A DNA stretch of 16,182 bases, taken from assembly GCA_003650445.1 (NCBI GenBank), contig QMQE01000042.1:1-16182 (forward strand), in the 5' to 3' direction. The stretch is from Acidobacteriota bacterium. Lineage in GTDB: Bacteria; Acidobacteriota; Holophagae; Thermotomaculales; Thermotomaculaceae. The position numbers and the translations under genes are program-made. Under the pieces are notes generated by a model. It was not told the origin of the DNA, searched no databases, and saw only the letters and a program-made list of their open reading frames with translations. This document shows, piece by piece, positions 6,549 through 13,819 of the stretch. Numbering within the stretch: position 1 is the first letter of the stretch; each line of letters opens with the position of its first letter.

Positions 6549-6555
6549 GAGGTGA
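6549..6555 (+). promoter_or_regulatory. Ribosome binding site that fixes the GTG start of nuoI
   Basis: GAGGTGA lies just after the nuoH stop; its GAGG core is seven bases before GTG at 6560. It supports that start over the longer frame that opens inside nuoH, which would add 13 residues without family similarity. Confidence 0.7.
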
Positions 6556-6559
6556 AACA

Positions 6560-7018
6560 GTGAAAGGATTAATTGACTTTGTAAAAGCATTCGATTACCG
6601 GGATCTGATTAAGGGTGCGGCCGTAACACTCCGCCATTTCTTTAAGCGGAATGTGACGGTACAGTACCCCAAGGCGAAATTGACGCCGTTTCCCCGGTTC
6701 CGTGGACGCCTTACATTGCTGAAAGATGAGGCCGGCGAAGACAAGTGCATATGCTGCATGGCTTGCGTTCGTGCATGCCCCACCGGTGTAATTTCTATAA
6801 CGGCGGGGAAGAAAGAGGGCCGGAAAATGCGGTTCCCTGAAGAGTATAATTTCAACATGGACCGCTGCATTTTCTGCGGCATGTGCGTGGAAGCGTGTAA
6901 TTTTGACGCTATTCTGCTCAATGAAGAGTATGAACTGGCGCAGTATTCACGACAGGACTTCAAGTTTCATAAAGAAAAGATGTACCTGCCCACCCCGAAA
7001 GTGGACTATAAGAAGTGA
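6560..7018 (+). CDS. nuoI: NADH-quinone oxidoreductase subunit I (2x[4Fe-4S] ferredoxin-like)
   Basis: NuoI is the ferredoxin-like subunit holding clusters N6a and N6b, which pass electrons to N2 in NuoB. The 152-residue protein shows an amphipathic N-terminus that lies along the membrane, YPKAKLTPFPRFRGR (36-50), and two cluster motifs: CICCMACVRACP (C63, C66, C69, C73) and CIFCGMCVEACN (C103, C106, C109, C113). All eight ligands are present. The second motif ends in Cys-Asn rather than the more usual Cys-Pro, a mild deviation that need not affect ligation. An extra Cys occurs at position 65. The GTG start is chosen from the preceding GAGGTGA. In a complex without NuoEFG this subunit is a possible docking point for a ferredoxin-type donor (inference). 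Confidence 0.96.
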   Translation: MKGLIDFVKAFDYRDLIKGAAVTLRHFFKRNVTVQYPKAKLTPFPRFRGRLTLLKDEAGEDKCICCMACVRACPTGVISITAGKKEGRKMRFPEEYNFNMDRCIFCGMCVEACNFDAILLNEEYELAQYSRQDFKFHKEKMYLPTPKVDYKK

Positions 7019-7028
7019 GGAGATAAAT

Positions 7029-7556
7029 ATGGAAGCATTGGTCAGTTTCTTTTCCCACTACATGCTCTATATCCTCATGGGGCTCACCTTACTGACGGCA
7101 GTCGGAGTGGTGTATTCAAAAAATGCAGTCCACTCGGTTGTGGCGTTGCTGCTCACCATGATTCTTGTGGCGGGCATTTACCTCATGCTGGATGCGGAGT
7201 TTATCGCAGCGGTACAGTTGCTGGTTTACGCCGGCGGCATCATCGTCCTGTTTGTGTTCATGCTGCTCCTTGTGGCATTGCACAAAGACGAGGCGCAGCG
7301 GCTATTCAACACCTACACAGTGGTTTCACTGGGACTGGTGGCATTCCTGGTTATTGTGCTGGCGGTGGTGTTCTTCGGGATGCCATTTGGCCCGGAACCG
7401 GCAACTGTCACCAATATTGTCAAAGGCGGCAGCACCGAGGCGGTGGCGGGAACGCTCTATTCCACCTACATTCTGCCATTTGAAATCGCCTCAATCCTGC
7501 TGCTGGTAGTCATGGTAGGTGCCATTGTATTGACAAAAGAGAGGGTAAAATCATGA
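7029..7556 (+). CDS. nuoJ: NADH-quinone oxidoreductase subunit J
   Basis: NuoJ is a five-helix membrane subunit; its third helix contains a pi-bulge that links the quinone site to the proton channels. The 175-residue protein has five hydrophobic spans. The best signature is LVYAGGIIVLFVFMLLL at 66-82, preceded by LDAEFIAAVQ (54-63). The periplasmic or cytoplasmic loop between helices four and five (about 122-145) is polar and variable, as in relatives. The ATG at 7029 is chosen because AGGAGA at 7018-7023 overlaps the nuoI stop at good spacing; the frame remains open upstream into nuoI but without NuoJ similarity. The gene ends in an ATGA overlap with nuoK. Confidence 0.95.
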   Translation: MEALVSFFSHYMLYILMGLTLLTAVGVVYSKNAVHSVVALLLTMILVAGIYLMLDAEFIAAVQLLVYAGGIIVLFVFMLLLVALHKDEAQRLFNTYTVVSLGLVAFLVIVLAVVFFGMPFGPEPATVTNIVKGGSTEAVAGTLYSTYILPFEIASILLLVVMVGAIVLTKERVKS

Positions 7557-7855
7557 TTCCGGTAACACACATGCTGGTTTTTTCTATGATTCTGTTCGGC
7601 ATCGGGGTCACCGGCGTGCTGATTCGGCGAAACGCGCTGATTATGCTCATGTCGCTGGAATTGATGATGAACGCAGCCAATATCAACCTGATTGTTTTCG
7701 CCAGGCAGCTGGATTCGCTGGCAGGACAGGTCTTCGCCATCTTTGTGATGTGCGTGGCGGCCTCGGAAGTGGCCATTGGCCTTGCCATTATCGCTGCCCT
7801 TTTCAAGAACAAGGAAACAGTTCAGATTGATTATTTGAACGACTTGAAGGGATAG
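7553..7855 (+). CDS. nuoK: NADH-quinone oxidoreductase subunit K
   Basis: NuoK is a three-helix membrane subunit related to MrpC that forms part of the proton path in complex I. The 100-residue protein has exactly the usual length. The two membrane glutamates essential in E. coli NuoK are conserved at the same positions, E36 (MSLELMMNAANINLI) and E72 (AASEVAIGLAII). ATG overlaps the nuoJ stop as ATGA, preceded by GAGGG at 7541-7545, implying translational coupling. Confidence 0.97.
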   Translation: MIPVTHMLVFSMILFGIGVTGVLIRRNALIMLMSLELMMNAANINLIVFARQLDSLAGQVFAIFVMCVAASEVAIGLAIIAALFKNKETVQIDYLNDLKG

Positions 7856-7859
7856 CGCT

Positions 7860-9989
7860 ATGTTTATGAAACTAATCTGGCTTATACCACTGATGCCGTT
7901 CCTTGGCTCGTTTATCAACGGAATTGTGGGGCGGAAAAAGTTCTCCAAATCCACAGTTTCCGCCGTTGCCAACGGAACGGTTCTGATTTCTTTTATTCTG
8001 ATGATTCTTGCGGTGTATCAACTGGCAGGGCTGCCGGTTGAAGCGCGAAACGTAAATATCAAGCTGTTCGACTGGATCAACGTGGGCCATGCCCACCTGT
8101 CCAATGGGCTTCTCGGTGTACTCAATATTGCATGGGAGTTCAAACTGGATCCACTGTCCGCCGTGATGGGGCTGGTGGTTACCGGTGTGGGCTTTGTCAT
8201 TCACATCTACTCCATTGGCTACATGTGGGACGATGAATACGGCTATGCCCGTTATTTCTCCTACCTGAACCTGTTCATGGGTTCCATGTTGATGCTGGTC
8301 CTCGGCGGTAACTACCTGCTGATGTTCATCGGCTGGGAAGGGGTCGGTCTCTGCTCTTACCTGCTCATCGGCTATTACTTTGATAAGAAGTTCTGCGCCG
8401 ATGCCGGGAAGAAGGCATTTATCACCAACCGTATCGGTGACCTTGGTTTTGTTATCGGGCTTCTCTTTATCTTTGTGGCCTTCGGCTCTCTGAACTTTGA
8501 CCAGGTAGCATCCCGCATTGCGGAAGTCTACCAGGCCGGGTTCAACTTTGCCGGTTGGCATTTGAGCGGCGTCACCTTATTTAACGTTATCGGTGTAGCG
8601 CTCTTTGTGGGCGCCACCGGTAAGTCGGCACAGATTCCACTCTATGTCTGGCTGCCGGATGCAATGGCGGGGCCGACACCGGTTTCCGCACTGATTCATG
8701 CCGCCACCATGGTTACCTCGGGCCTCTACATGATCGCCCGTACCAGTGGCATCTATTCCGGTGCTCCGGTGGCCCTGATGGTTGTGGGCCTGATCGGTGC
8801 GGCAACGGCTTTTTTCGCCGCCACCATCGGTATGGCGCAAAATGATATTAAAAAAGTGCTGGCATATTCCACCGTTTCCCAGCTGGGCTACATGTTCATG
8901 GGTATGGCGGCAGCCGCGTACTGGGCCGGTATTTTCCATGTCATGACCCACGCATTTTTCAAGGGCTGCCTGTTCTTAGGATCCGGCTCCATTATCCATG
9001 CCATGCACCATGCCTATCACAAAACCCACAACCATGACAAAGACCCGCAGGACATGCGGAACATGGGTGGCTTGAGAAGAATTATGCCGAAAACCTACTG
9101 GACATTTCTGGCCGCAACGCTGGCAATTTCCGGGATTCCCCTGTTCTCCGGTTTCTTTTCCAAAGATGAAATCCTCTGGAAAACTGCGGAACAGGCCATC
9201 GTGTACGGCCATAAAATTTACTGGCTTTACTGGGCATTGGGCGCGGTGGCTGCCGGAATCACGGCATTCTACATGTTCCGTCTGGTGTTCCTGACCTTTT
9301 TCGGCGAGTTTAAGGGTACGGATGAAGAAAAGAAAGCCCTTCATGAATCTCCCGGCACCATGACCTGGCCGCTGATTATCCTTGGAACTCTGTCAGTCAT
9401 TGGCGGTTACCTCGGATTCCCACACCTGCTGGGGAAATACCTGGGCCACATTCCCAATGTGCTGGAGAAATGGCTGGAACCGGCTATGATTCATCCCCAC
9501 CTGACCCACGCAGTTCAGCACGCATCGGAAGGAGTGGAATTCCTCTTCATGTTCATCTCTATTGCCATTGCGGTGGCCGGTATTTTTGTGGCATGGCTAT
9601 TCTACATGAAAAAGCCGGAACTTCCGGCAAAGTTTACAGCCATGTTCCACGGTGCCTGGGAAACCGTGTACCACAAATACTACGTGGATGAAGTCTACGA
9701 TGCTGTGTTTATCACAGGTATGAAAAATTTCGGGTACCTTTTGTGGGCCTTTGATGTATGGGTACTGGATGGTATTGTCAACGGTGCCAGAAACTTCACC
9801 ATCATCATTTCCGAGGCCAGCCGCCTGTACGACGAATGGATTGTTGACGGACTGGTAAATATTGTGGGGAAAACCGTCGAAGGGATTGGGTATATGTTCC
9901 GGAAGATTCAAACCGGATATGTGCAGACCTATGCCTTCATGATGGTAGCCGGGTTTATTCTGCTGATCAGTTATTACATTTTCAGATAA
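7860..9989 (+). CDS. nuoL: NADH-quinone oxidoreductase subunit L
   Basis: NuoL is the distal antiporter-like proton-pumping subunit of complex I, with the long lateral helix along the membrane arm. The 709-residue protein shows FIGWEGVGLCSYLLIG (156-171) with the key membrane Glu (E160), GATGKSAQIPLYVWLPDAM (251-269) with the key Lys (K255), TPVSALIHAATMV (273-285) and THAFFKGCLFLGSGSIIHA (363-381). A loop at 378-395 is rich in histidine (H380, H383, H384, H387, H390, H392) and looks longer than in E. coli. The C-terminal part includes KYYVDEVYDA and two copies of a D-W-DG-VN motif, at 632-641 and 658-667. The total is nearly 100 residues above E. coli NuoL, mostly at the C-terminus. The start ATG follows AAGGGAT at 7847-7853. 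Confidence 0.97.
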   Translation: MFMKLIWLIPLMPFLGSFINGIVGRKKFSKSTVSAVANGTVLISFILMILAVYQLAGLPVEARNVNIKLFDWINVGHAHLSNGLLGVLNIAWEFKLDPLSAVMGLVVTGVGFVIHIYSIGYMWDDEYGYARYFSYLNLFMGSMLMLVLGGNYLLMFIGWEGVGLCSYLLIGYYFDKKFCADAGKKAFITNRIGDLGFVIGLLFIFVAFGSLNFDQVASRIAEVYQAGFNFAGWHLSGVTLFNVIGVALFVGATGKSAQIPLYVWLPDAMAGPTPVSALIHAATMVTSGLYMIARTSGIYSGAPVALMVVGLIGAATAFFAATIGMAQNDIKKVLAYSTVSQLGYMFMGMAAAAYWAGIFHVMTHAFFKGCLFLGSGSIIHAMHHAYHKTHNHDKDPQDMRNMGGLRRIMPKTYWTFLAATLAISGIPLFSGFFSKDEILWKTAEQAIVYGHKIYWLYWALGAVAAGITAFYMFRLVFLTFFGEFKGTDEEKKALHESPGTMTWPLIILGTLSVIGGYLGFPHLLGKYLGHIPNVLEKWLEPAMIHPHLTHAVQHASEGVEFLFMFISIAIAVAGIFVAWLFYMKKPELPAKFTAMFHGAWETVYHKYYVDEVYDAVFITGMKNFGYLLWAFDVWVLDGIVNGARNFTIIISEASRLYDEWIVDGLVNIVGKTVEGIGYMFRKIQTGYVQTYAFMMVAGFILLISYYIFR

Positions 9990-10003
9990 GAGGAGACAGG
10001 TAA

Positions 10004-11617
10004 ATGAACAATGTACTTGGATTTCCAATTCTAACCCTTGTGACCTTCCTTCCGACACTGGGAGCGGTCCTGATCGCATTGTTCCTCAAGAAGGAACAGT
10101 CCAAAGCGATCAAATATTCCGCGTTTGCGGTGGCGTTCATCGACTTTCTGGTGTCGGTGCCGCTCTGGTTTTACTATAGTCCCGGCACCTGGAAAATGCA
10201 GTTCCAGGAAGCCCATGACTGGATTCCGTCCCTTGGCGTGAAGTATGCGGTGGGCATTGACGGCATTTCATTGCTCTTAATCCTGCTGACCACACTGCTG
10301 GGCTTTATTGCTATCCTATCGTCTTTCAAAGCGATCAAAGAGAGAGAGAAAGAATACTACGTTCTCCTTCTTCTTCTCCAGACCGGCATGATGGGCGTGT
10401 TTGTTGCAGAAGATTTCTTCCTGTTCTATGTCTTCTGGGAAGTGATGCTGGTTCCCATGTATTTCCTTATTGGTGTCTGGGGTGGGCCCCGGAAATTGTA
10501 TGCAGCCATCAAGTTCTTCCTGTACACACTGGCAGGCTCGGTGCTGATGCTGGTTGCCATTCTGGCCCTTTACTTTTACAACCATCAGGTCACCGGTGTG
10601 TGGACATTTAATATCCAGGCGTACCATCAATTGGCACCCTACATTGCGGCCAATGCCGGTAAAACTTTCCAATACCTGATTACACTGGCTTTCTTTATCG
10701 GTTTCGCTATAAAAGTGCCCATGTTTCCTTTCCACACATGGTTACCGGATGCCCACGTTGAGGCGCCCACTGCAGGTTCAGTTATCCTGGCCGGTGTTCT
10801 GTTGAAGATGGGAACATACGGATTCATCCGTTTTCTGCTTCCTATTCTGCCGGACGCAACCAAGGTTTTCCTGCCCTACTTTGTGTTCCTCGCAATCGTC
10901 GGAATTATCTACGGGGCGCTGGTTGCACTGGTGCAGAAAGACATGAAAAAACTGGTGGCCTATTCATCAGTCAGTCATCTTGGGCTTTGCATGCTGGGTG
11001 TCTTCGCCCTGAACCCCAATGGCATCAACGGTGCAATCATCCAGATGATCAATCACGGTGTTTCCACCGGCGCACTCTTCCTTATTGTGGGAATTGTGTA
11101 TGAGCGAAAACATACCCGGATGATTTCCGAATATGGTGGATTATCCAAAATCATGCCAATTTACGCAGTTATTTTCATGCTCATGACCCTGTCTTCCATT
11201 GGTTTGCCGGGTCTCAACGGCTTCATCGGTGAATTCACCATCCTGGCTGGTGCATTTCAGGCAAAACCCATCTGGGCCATCATTGCCACCTCCGGCATGG
11301 TGCTGGGCGCCGCTTACATGCTGTGGCTCTATCAGCGGGTCATGTTCAACAAAGTTTCTGATGAAAACGTGGAGCTCAATAAGAAAGGCATTCTTTCCGA
11401 TCTCAACGGCCGGGAAATTGCCTACTTTATGCCCCTTGTTATTGCAGCTTTCTGGATCGGCCTCTATCCGAAGCCGTTCTTCAAAATCCTTGAAAAGCCG
11501 GTGAATCATCTGGTTGAACAGGTACAGCCCGACTTTTTCAAGCGGGAGCAGGTTAAATTTGACTTAAACAAAGTAAAACCTGTTGTCCACGAAGGAGGGG
11601 AAGAGGAACATGAGTGA
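10004..11617 (+). CDS. nuoM: NADH-quinone oxidoreductase subunit M
   Basis: NuoM is the second antiporter-like proton-pumping subunit of the complex I membrane arm. The 537-residue protein has about 14 membrane helices. It carries FYVFWEVMLVPMYFLIG (141-157) with the key membrane Glu (E146), AIKVPMFPFHTWLPDAHVEA (235-254) with the key Lys (K237), and LAGVLLKMGTYGF (262-274) with K268 on the connecting helix. The C-terminus is a charged cytosolic tail (HEGGEEEHE) longer than in E. coli. ATG follows AGGAGA at 9991-9996, just after the nuoL stop. The 3' end overlaps nuoN by 8 bp. Confidence 0.97.
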   Translation: MNNVLGFPILTLVTFLPTLGAVLIALFLKKEQSKAIKYSAFAVAFIDFLVSVPLWFYYSPGTWKMQFQEAHDWIPSLGVKYAVGIDGISLLLILLTTLLGFIAILSSFKAIKEREKEYYVLLLLLQTGMMGVFVAEDFFLFYVFWEVMLVPMYFLIGVWGGPRKLYAAIKFFLYTLAGSVLMLVAILALYFYNHQVTGVWTFNIQAYHQLAPYIAANAGKTFQYLITLAFFIGFAIKVPMFPFHTWLPDAHVEAPTAGSVILAGVLLKMGTYGFIRFLLPILPDATKVFLPYFVFLAIVGIIYGALVALVQKDMKKLVAYSSVSHLGLCMLGVFALNPNGINGAIIQMINHGVSTGALFLIVGIVYERKHTRMISEYGGLSKIMPIYAVIFMLMTLSSIGLPGLNGFIGEFTILAGAFQAKPIWAIIATSGMVLGAAYMLWLYQRVMFNKVSDENVELNKKGILSDLNGREIAYFMPLVIAAFWIGLYPKPFFKILEKPVNHLVEQVQPDFFKREQVKFDLNKVKPVVHEGGEEEHE

Positions 11618-13055
11618 CATCCTGACAAGGATTGCCGCTGATACACCGCTGATACTGCCGGAGATCATCCTGGTCATCGGTGCCACGGTGGTGTTGTTCG
11701 GGGCATTCTTTGCCCGGCGGAACACCAGACTTATTGCTGCCCTCACGCTGGTAACCCTCGTGGCGGCCGCCATTGCACTCTTCGGTGTTCCCCTTGGCAA
11801 AACCGGTTTCTTCGGCCTGTACAGAAGCGATGGCTTTTCGCTCCTGTTCAAGGTTATTGTGCTGTGGGTGGGCATCCTTGTGGTGTTCATCTCCATGGAC
11901 TACCTCGAAGCGCGAGGCTATGAGGCTGCCGAGTTCTTTGCGCTGCTTCTCTATTCAATTGTGGGGATGTTCTTCATGGCATCCGCCAACGACCTGTTGA
12001 CCATTTTCATCTCACTTGAACTCATGGCCATTTCCGTGTACGTCATGGTGGGCTACTTCAAAGACAATGAACTGTCCAACGAAGCTTCATTCAAATATTT
12101 TATTCTCGGCGCATTTTCTTCCGGGTTCTTTATCTTTGGTGCATCCCTGATTTACGGTGCGGTCGGAACAACCCGAATTGATTTGCTGGCGGACAAAATC
12201 CCATTCCTCAGTGGTGGAATAGGTGTTTTCGCCACCATCGGCGTACTCTTTATGCTGGTGGCTCTTGGATTCAAAACCGCACTCTTTCCCTTTCACCAGT
12301 GGGCGCCGGACGCCTACGAAGGGGCACCGACACCGGTGACCGCCTTCATGTCTGTTGCCCCGAAAGCAGCAGCATTTGCCATTTTTCTGAGGGTGTTTGT
12401 CTACGCATTTGGCAATGTCCGTTATGACTGGGTGCCGATTTTGAGTGTAATTGCCATTATGACCATGATCTGGGGCAACTTTACCGCCATTCGTCAGGAA
12501 AACATCAAGCGGATGCTGGCCTACTCCAGCATTGCCCATGCCGGCTACATGAGCCTCGGCATTATTGCCGGGACCCCCATGGCAATCAAAAGCATGATTC
12601 TGTACCTGGTAGCGTACTCCTTCATGAATATCGGTGCCTTCGCCATCGTCATTATCCTTTCCAGGAAAGACGGATACGGTGAAAAAATTAACGATTTCAA
12701 TGGCCTGGCACATACAAACCCCCTGCTGGCAGCCATTATGCTGGTGTTCATGCTGTCTCTGGCTGGTATTCCCCCGACTATTGGTTTTTTCGGAAAATTC
12801 TATCTCTTTGGAGCCGCGATAAACTCCGGACTTTACCTTCTGGTAACGGTGGCACTGGCGACCTCTGTGGCTTCCCTTTACTACTACTTTCGGGTTGTTA
12901 AAGCCATGTATCTCGGTGATATGCCGGCGAAACGTACGGTTTCCTTGACTCTGAGCGAAAAAGTTACTGTCTTTCTGACAGCATTTGGGACATTGGTTGT
13001 GGGCATCTATCCCACACCGTTGTTTGAGTTTATTAAAACGACCTTTCTCCGGTAA
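11610..13055 (+). CDS. nuoN: NADH-quinone oxidoreductase subunit N
   Basis: NuoN is the third antiporter-like subunit, nearest the connecting module. The 481-residue protein matches the family length. It contains FISLELMAISVYVMVGYF (133-150) with the key Glu (E137), GFKTALFPFHQWAPDAYEGA (220-239) with K222, and TPVTAFMSVAPKAA (241-254) with K252. ATG at 11610 is chosen since it follows AGAGG (11602-11606) and gives the usual start; a TTG nine codons upstream would add only charged residues encoded by the nuoM tail region. It overlaps nuoM by 8 bp and is the last gene of the operon, followed by a strong terminator. Confidence 0.96.
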   Translation: MSDILTRIAADTPLILPEIILVIGATVVLFGAFFARRNTRLIAALTLVTLVAAAIALFGVPLGKTGFFGLYRSDGFSLLFKVIVLWVGILVVFISMDYLEARGYEAAEFFALLLYSIVGMFFMASANDLLTIFISLELMAISVYVMVGYFKDNELSNEASFKYFILGAFSSGFFIFGASLIYGAVGTTRIDLLADKIPFLSGGIGVFATIGVLFMLVALGFKTALFPFHQWAPDAYEGAPTPVTAFMSVAPKAAAFAIFLRVFVYAFGNVRYDWVPILSVIAIMTMIWGNFTAIRQENIKRMLAYSSIAHAGYMSLGIIAGTPMAIKSMILYLVAYSFMNIGAFAIVIILSRKDGYGEKINDFNGLAHTNPLLAAIMLVFMLSLAGIPPTIGFFGKFYLFGAAINSGLYLLVTVALATSVASLYYYFRVVKAMYLGDMPAKRTVSLTLSEKVTVFLTAFGTLVVGIYPTPLFEFIKTTFLR

Positions 13056-13075
13056 TTGTCGGTTAAAGTTGAGTG

Positions 13076-13106
13076 AAAAAGTCCGCCTTCTGGCGGGCTT
13101 TTTTTT
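13076..13106 (+). terminator. Intrinsic terminator of the nuo operon
   Basis: A seven-pair, GC-rich stem (GTCCGCC at 13081-13087 with GGCGGGC at 13092-13098, one G-T pair) closes a TTCT tetraloop and is followed by eight T residues (13099-13106). A run of five A residues before the stem can pair with the T tract, so some activity on the other strand is possible. It lies 20 bp after the nuoN stop and separates the two plus-strand operons. Confidence 0.93.
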
Positions 13107-13231
13107 GCGATACGCGATGGGGAGGCGGCCTGAAGGGGGAGGTTGGACCTACGAGATCCTGCTTACTTTCTTCTCATTTCAATTCTACATGGAAGATTCA
13201 AAACTCAAAATTCCGGCCGTAAGGCGGAACG

Positions 13232-13240
13232 TGCTACAAT
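13232..13240 (+). promoter_or_regulatory. Extended -10 promoter at the gmhB start (probable leaderless transcript)
   Basis: TGCTACAAT is an extended -10 (TGn + TACAAT, five of six matches). Its last base is only six bases before the gmhB ATG at 13247, so transcription would begin at or within a base or two of the start codon. No Shine-Dalgarno lies within 15 bases of the ATG. No clear -35 hexamer is seen. Confidence 0.55.
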
Positions 13241-13246
13241 ACCGCC

Positions 13247-13819
13247 ATGGAGAAGAAACGGGCGATATTCATGGACAGGGACGGCACAATCAGCCATGAG
13301 GTGGGATACATCAACCATGTATCCCGGATGCGGCCATACTCGTTCAGCGCGGAGGCAATTCACCTCATCAACCGGTCGGACTGGCTCGCCATAGTGGTGA
13401 CCAATCAGGCGGGCGTTGCCCGGGGCTATTTCACAGAGGATCTGGTGAAACAGGTCCATGGGCGGATGGAGGAAATCCTGGCATCCGGCGGGGCAAAGCT
13501 GGATGATATTTTCTACTGTCCCCATCACCCCGCTGCGGGGAAACCACCCTACAGGCTGGATTGCGACTGCCGGAAACCAAAACCCGGTATGCTCTTGAAA
13601 GCGGTGGAAAAGCACAATATTGATTTATCCCGATCGGTGATGGTAGGAGATAAAATTTCCGATGTGGAGATGGCAAAGGCCAACGGGCTGACCGGGGTGC
13701 TGGTGCTCACCGGCTATGGCCGGGGGGAACGGGAATACCAGTCTGAAAACTGGGCGGTTCAGCCGGATTTTATCGCGGAAAACCTTCTGGAGGCGGTGAA
13801 ATGGATATTGAAAAACTAA
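13247..13819 (+). CDS. gmhB: D-glycero-beta-D-manno-heptose 1,7-bisphosphate 7-phosphatase
   Basis: GmhB is a cytosolic HAD-superfamily phosphatase that removes the C7 phosphate of heptose bisphosphate on the way to ADP-heptose for LPS inner core. The 190-residue protein has FMDRDGT (8-14) with nucleophile D10 and acid/base D12, TNQAG (52-56), the zinc site CPHHP (C91, H93) with CDCRKPKPGM (C106, C108, K112), and GDKISDVEMA (134-143) with the Mg2+ aspartates. Length and zinc loop fit GmhB rather than histidinol phosphatase, and the neighbours hldA and hldC confirm it. The start is forced: an in-frame stop at 13220 is followed by no other start codon before ATG 13247. It has no ribosome site and a -10 element ends six bases upstream, so initiation is probably leaderless. 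It is the first gene of a five-gene operon and overlaps hldA by 19 bp. Confidence 0.95.
   Translation: MEKKRAIFMDRDGTISHEVGYINHVSRMRPYSFSAEAIHLINRSDWLAIVVTNQAGVARGYFTEDLVKQVHGRMEEILASGGAKLDDIFYCPHHPAAGKPPYRLDCDCRKPKPGMLLKAVEKHNIDLSRSVMVGDKISDVEMAKANGLTGVLVLTGYGRGEREYQSENWAVQPDFIAENLLEAVKWILKN

Noticed and set aside
13107..13230. Small coding regions between the nuo terminator and gmhB
   Set aside because: The open frames here continue out of frame into gmhB or start inside nuoN; no ribosome site or protein motif supports them.
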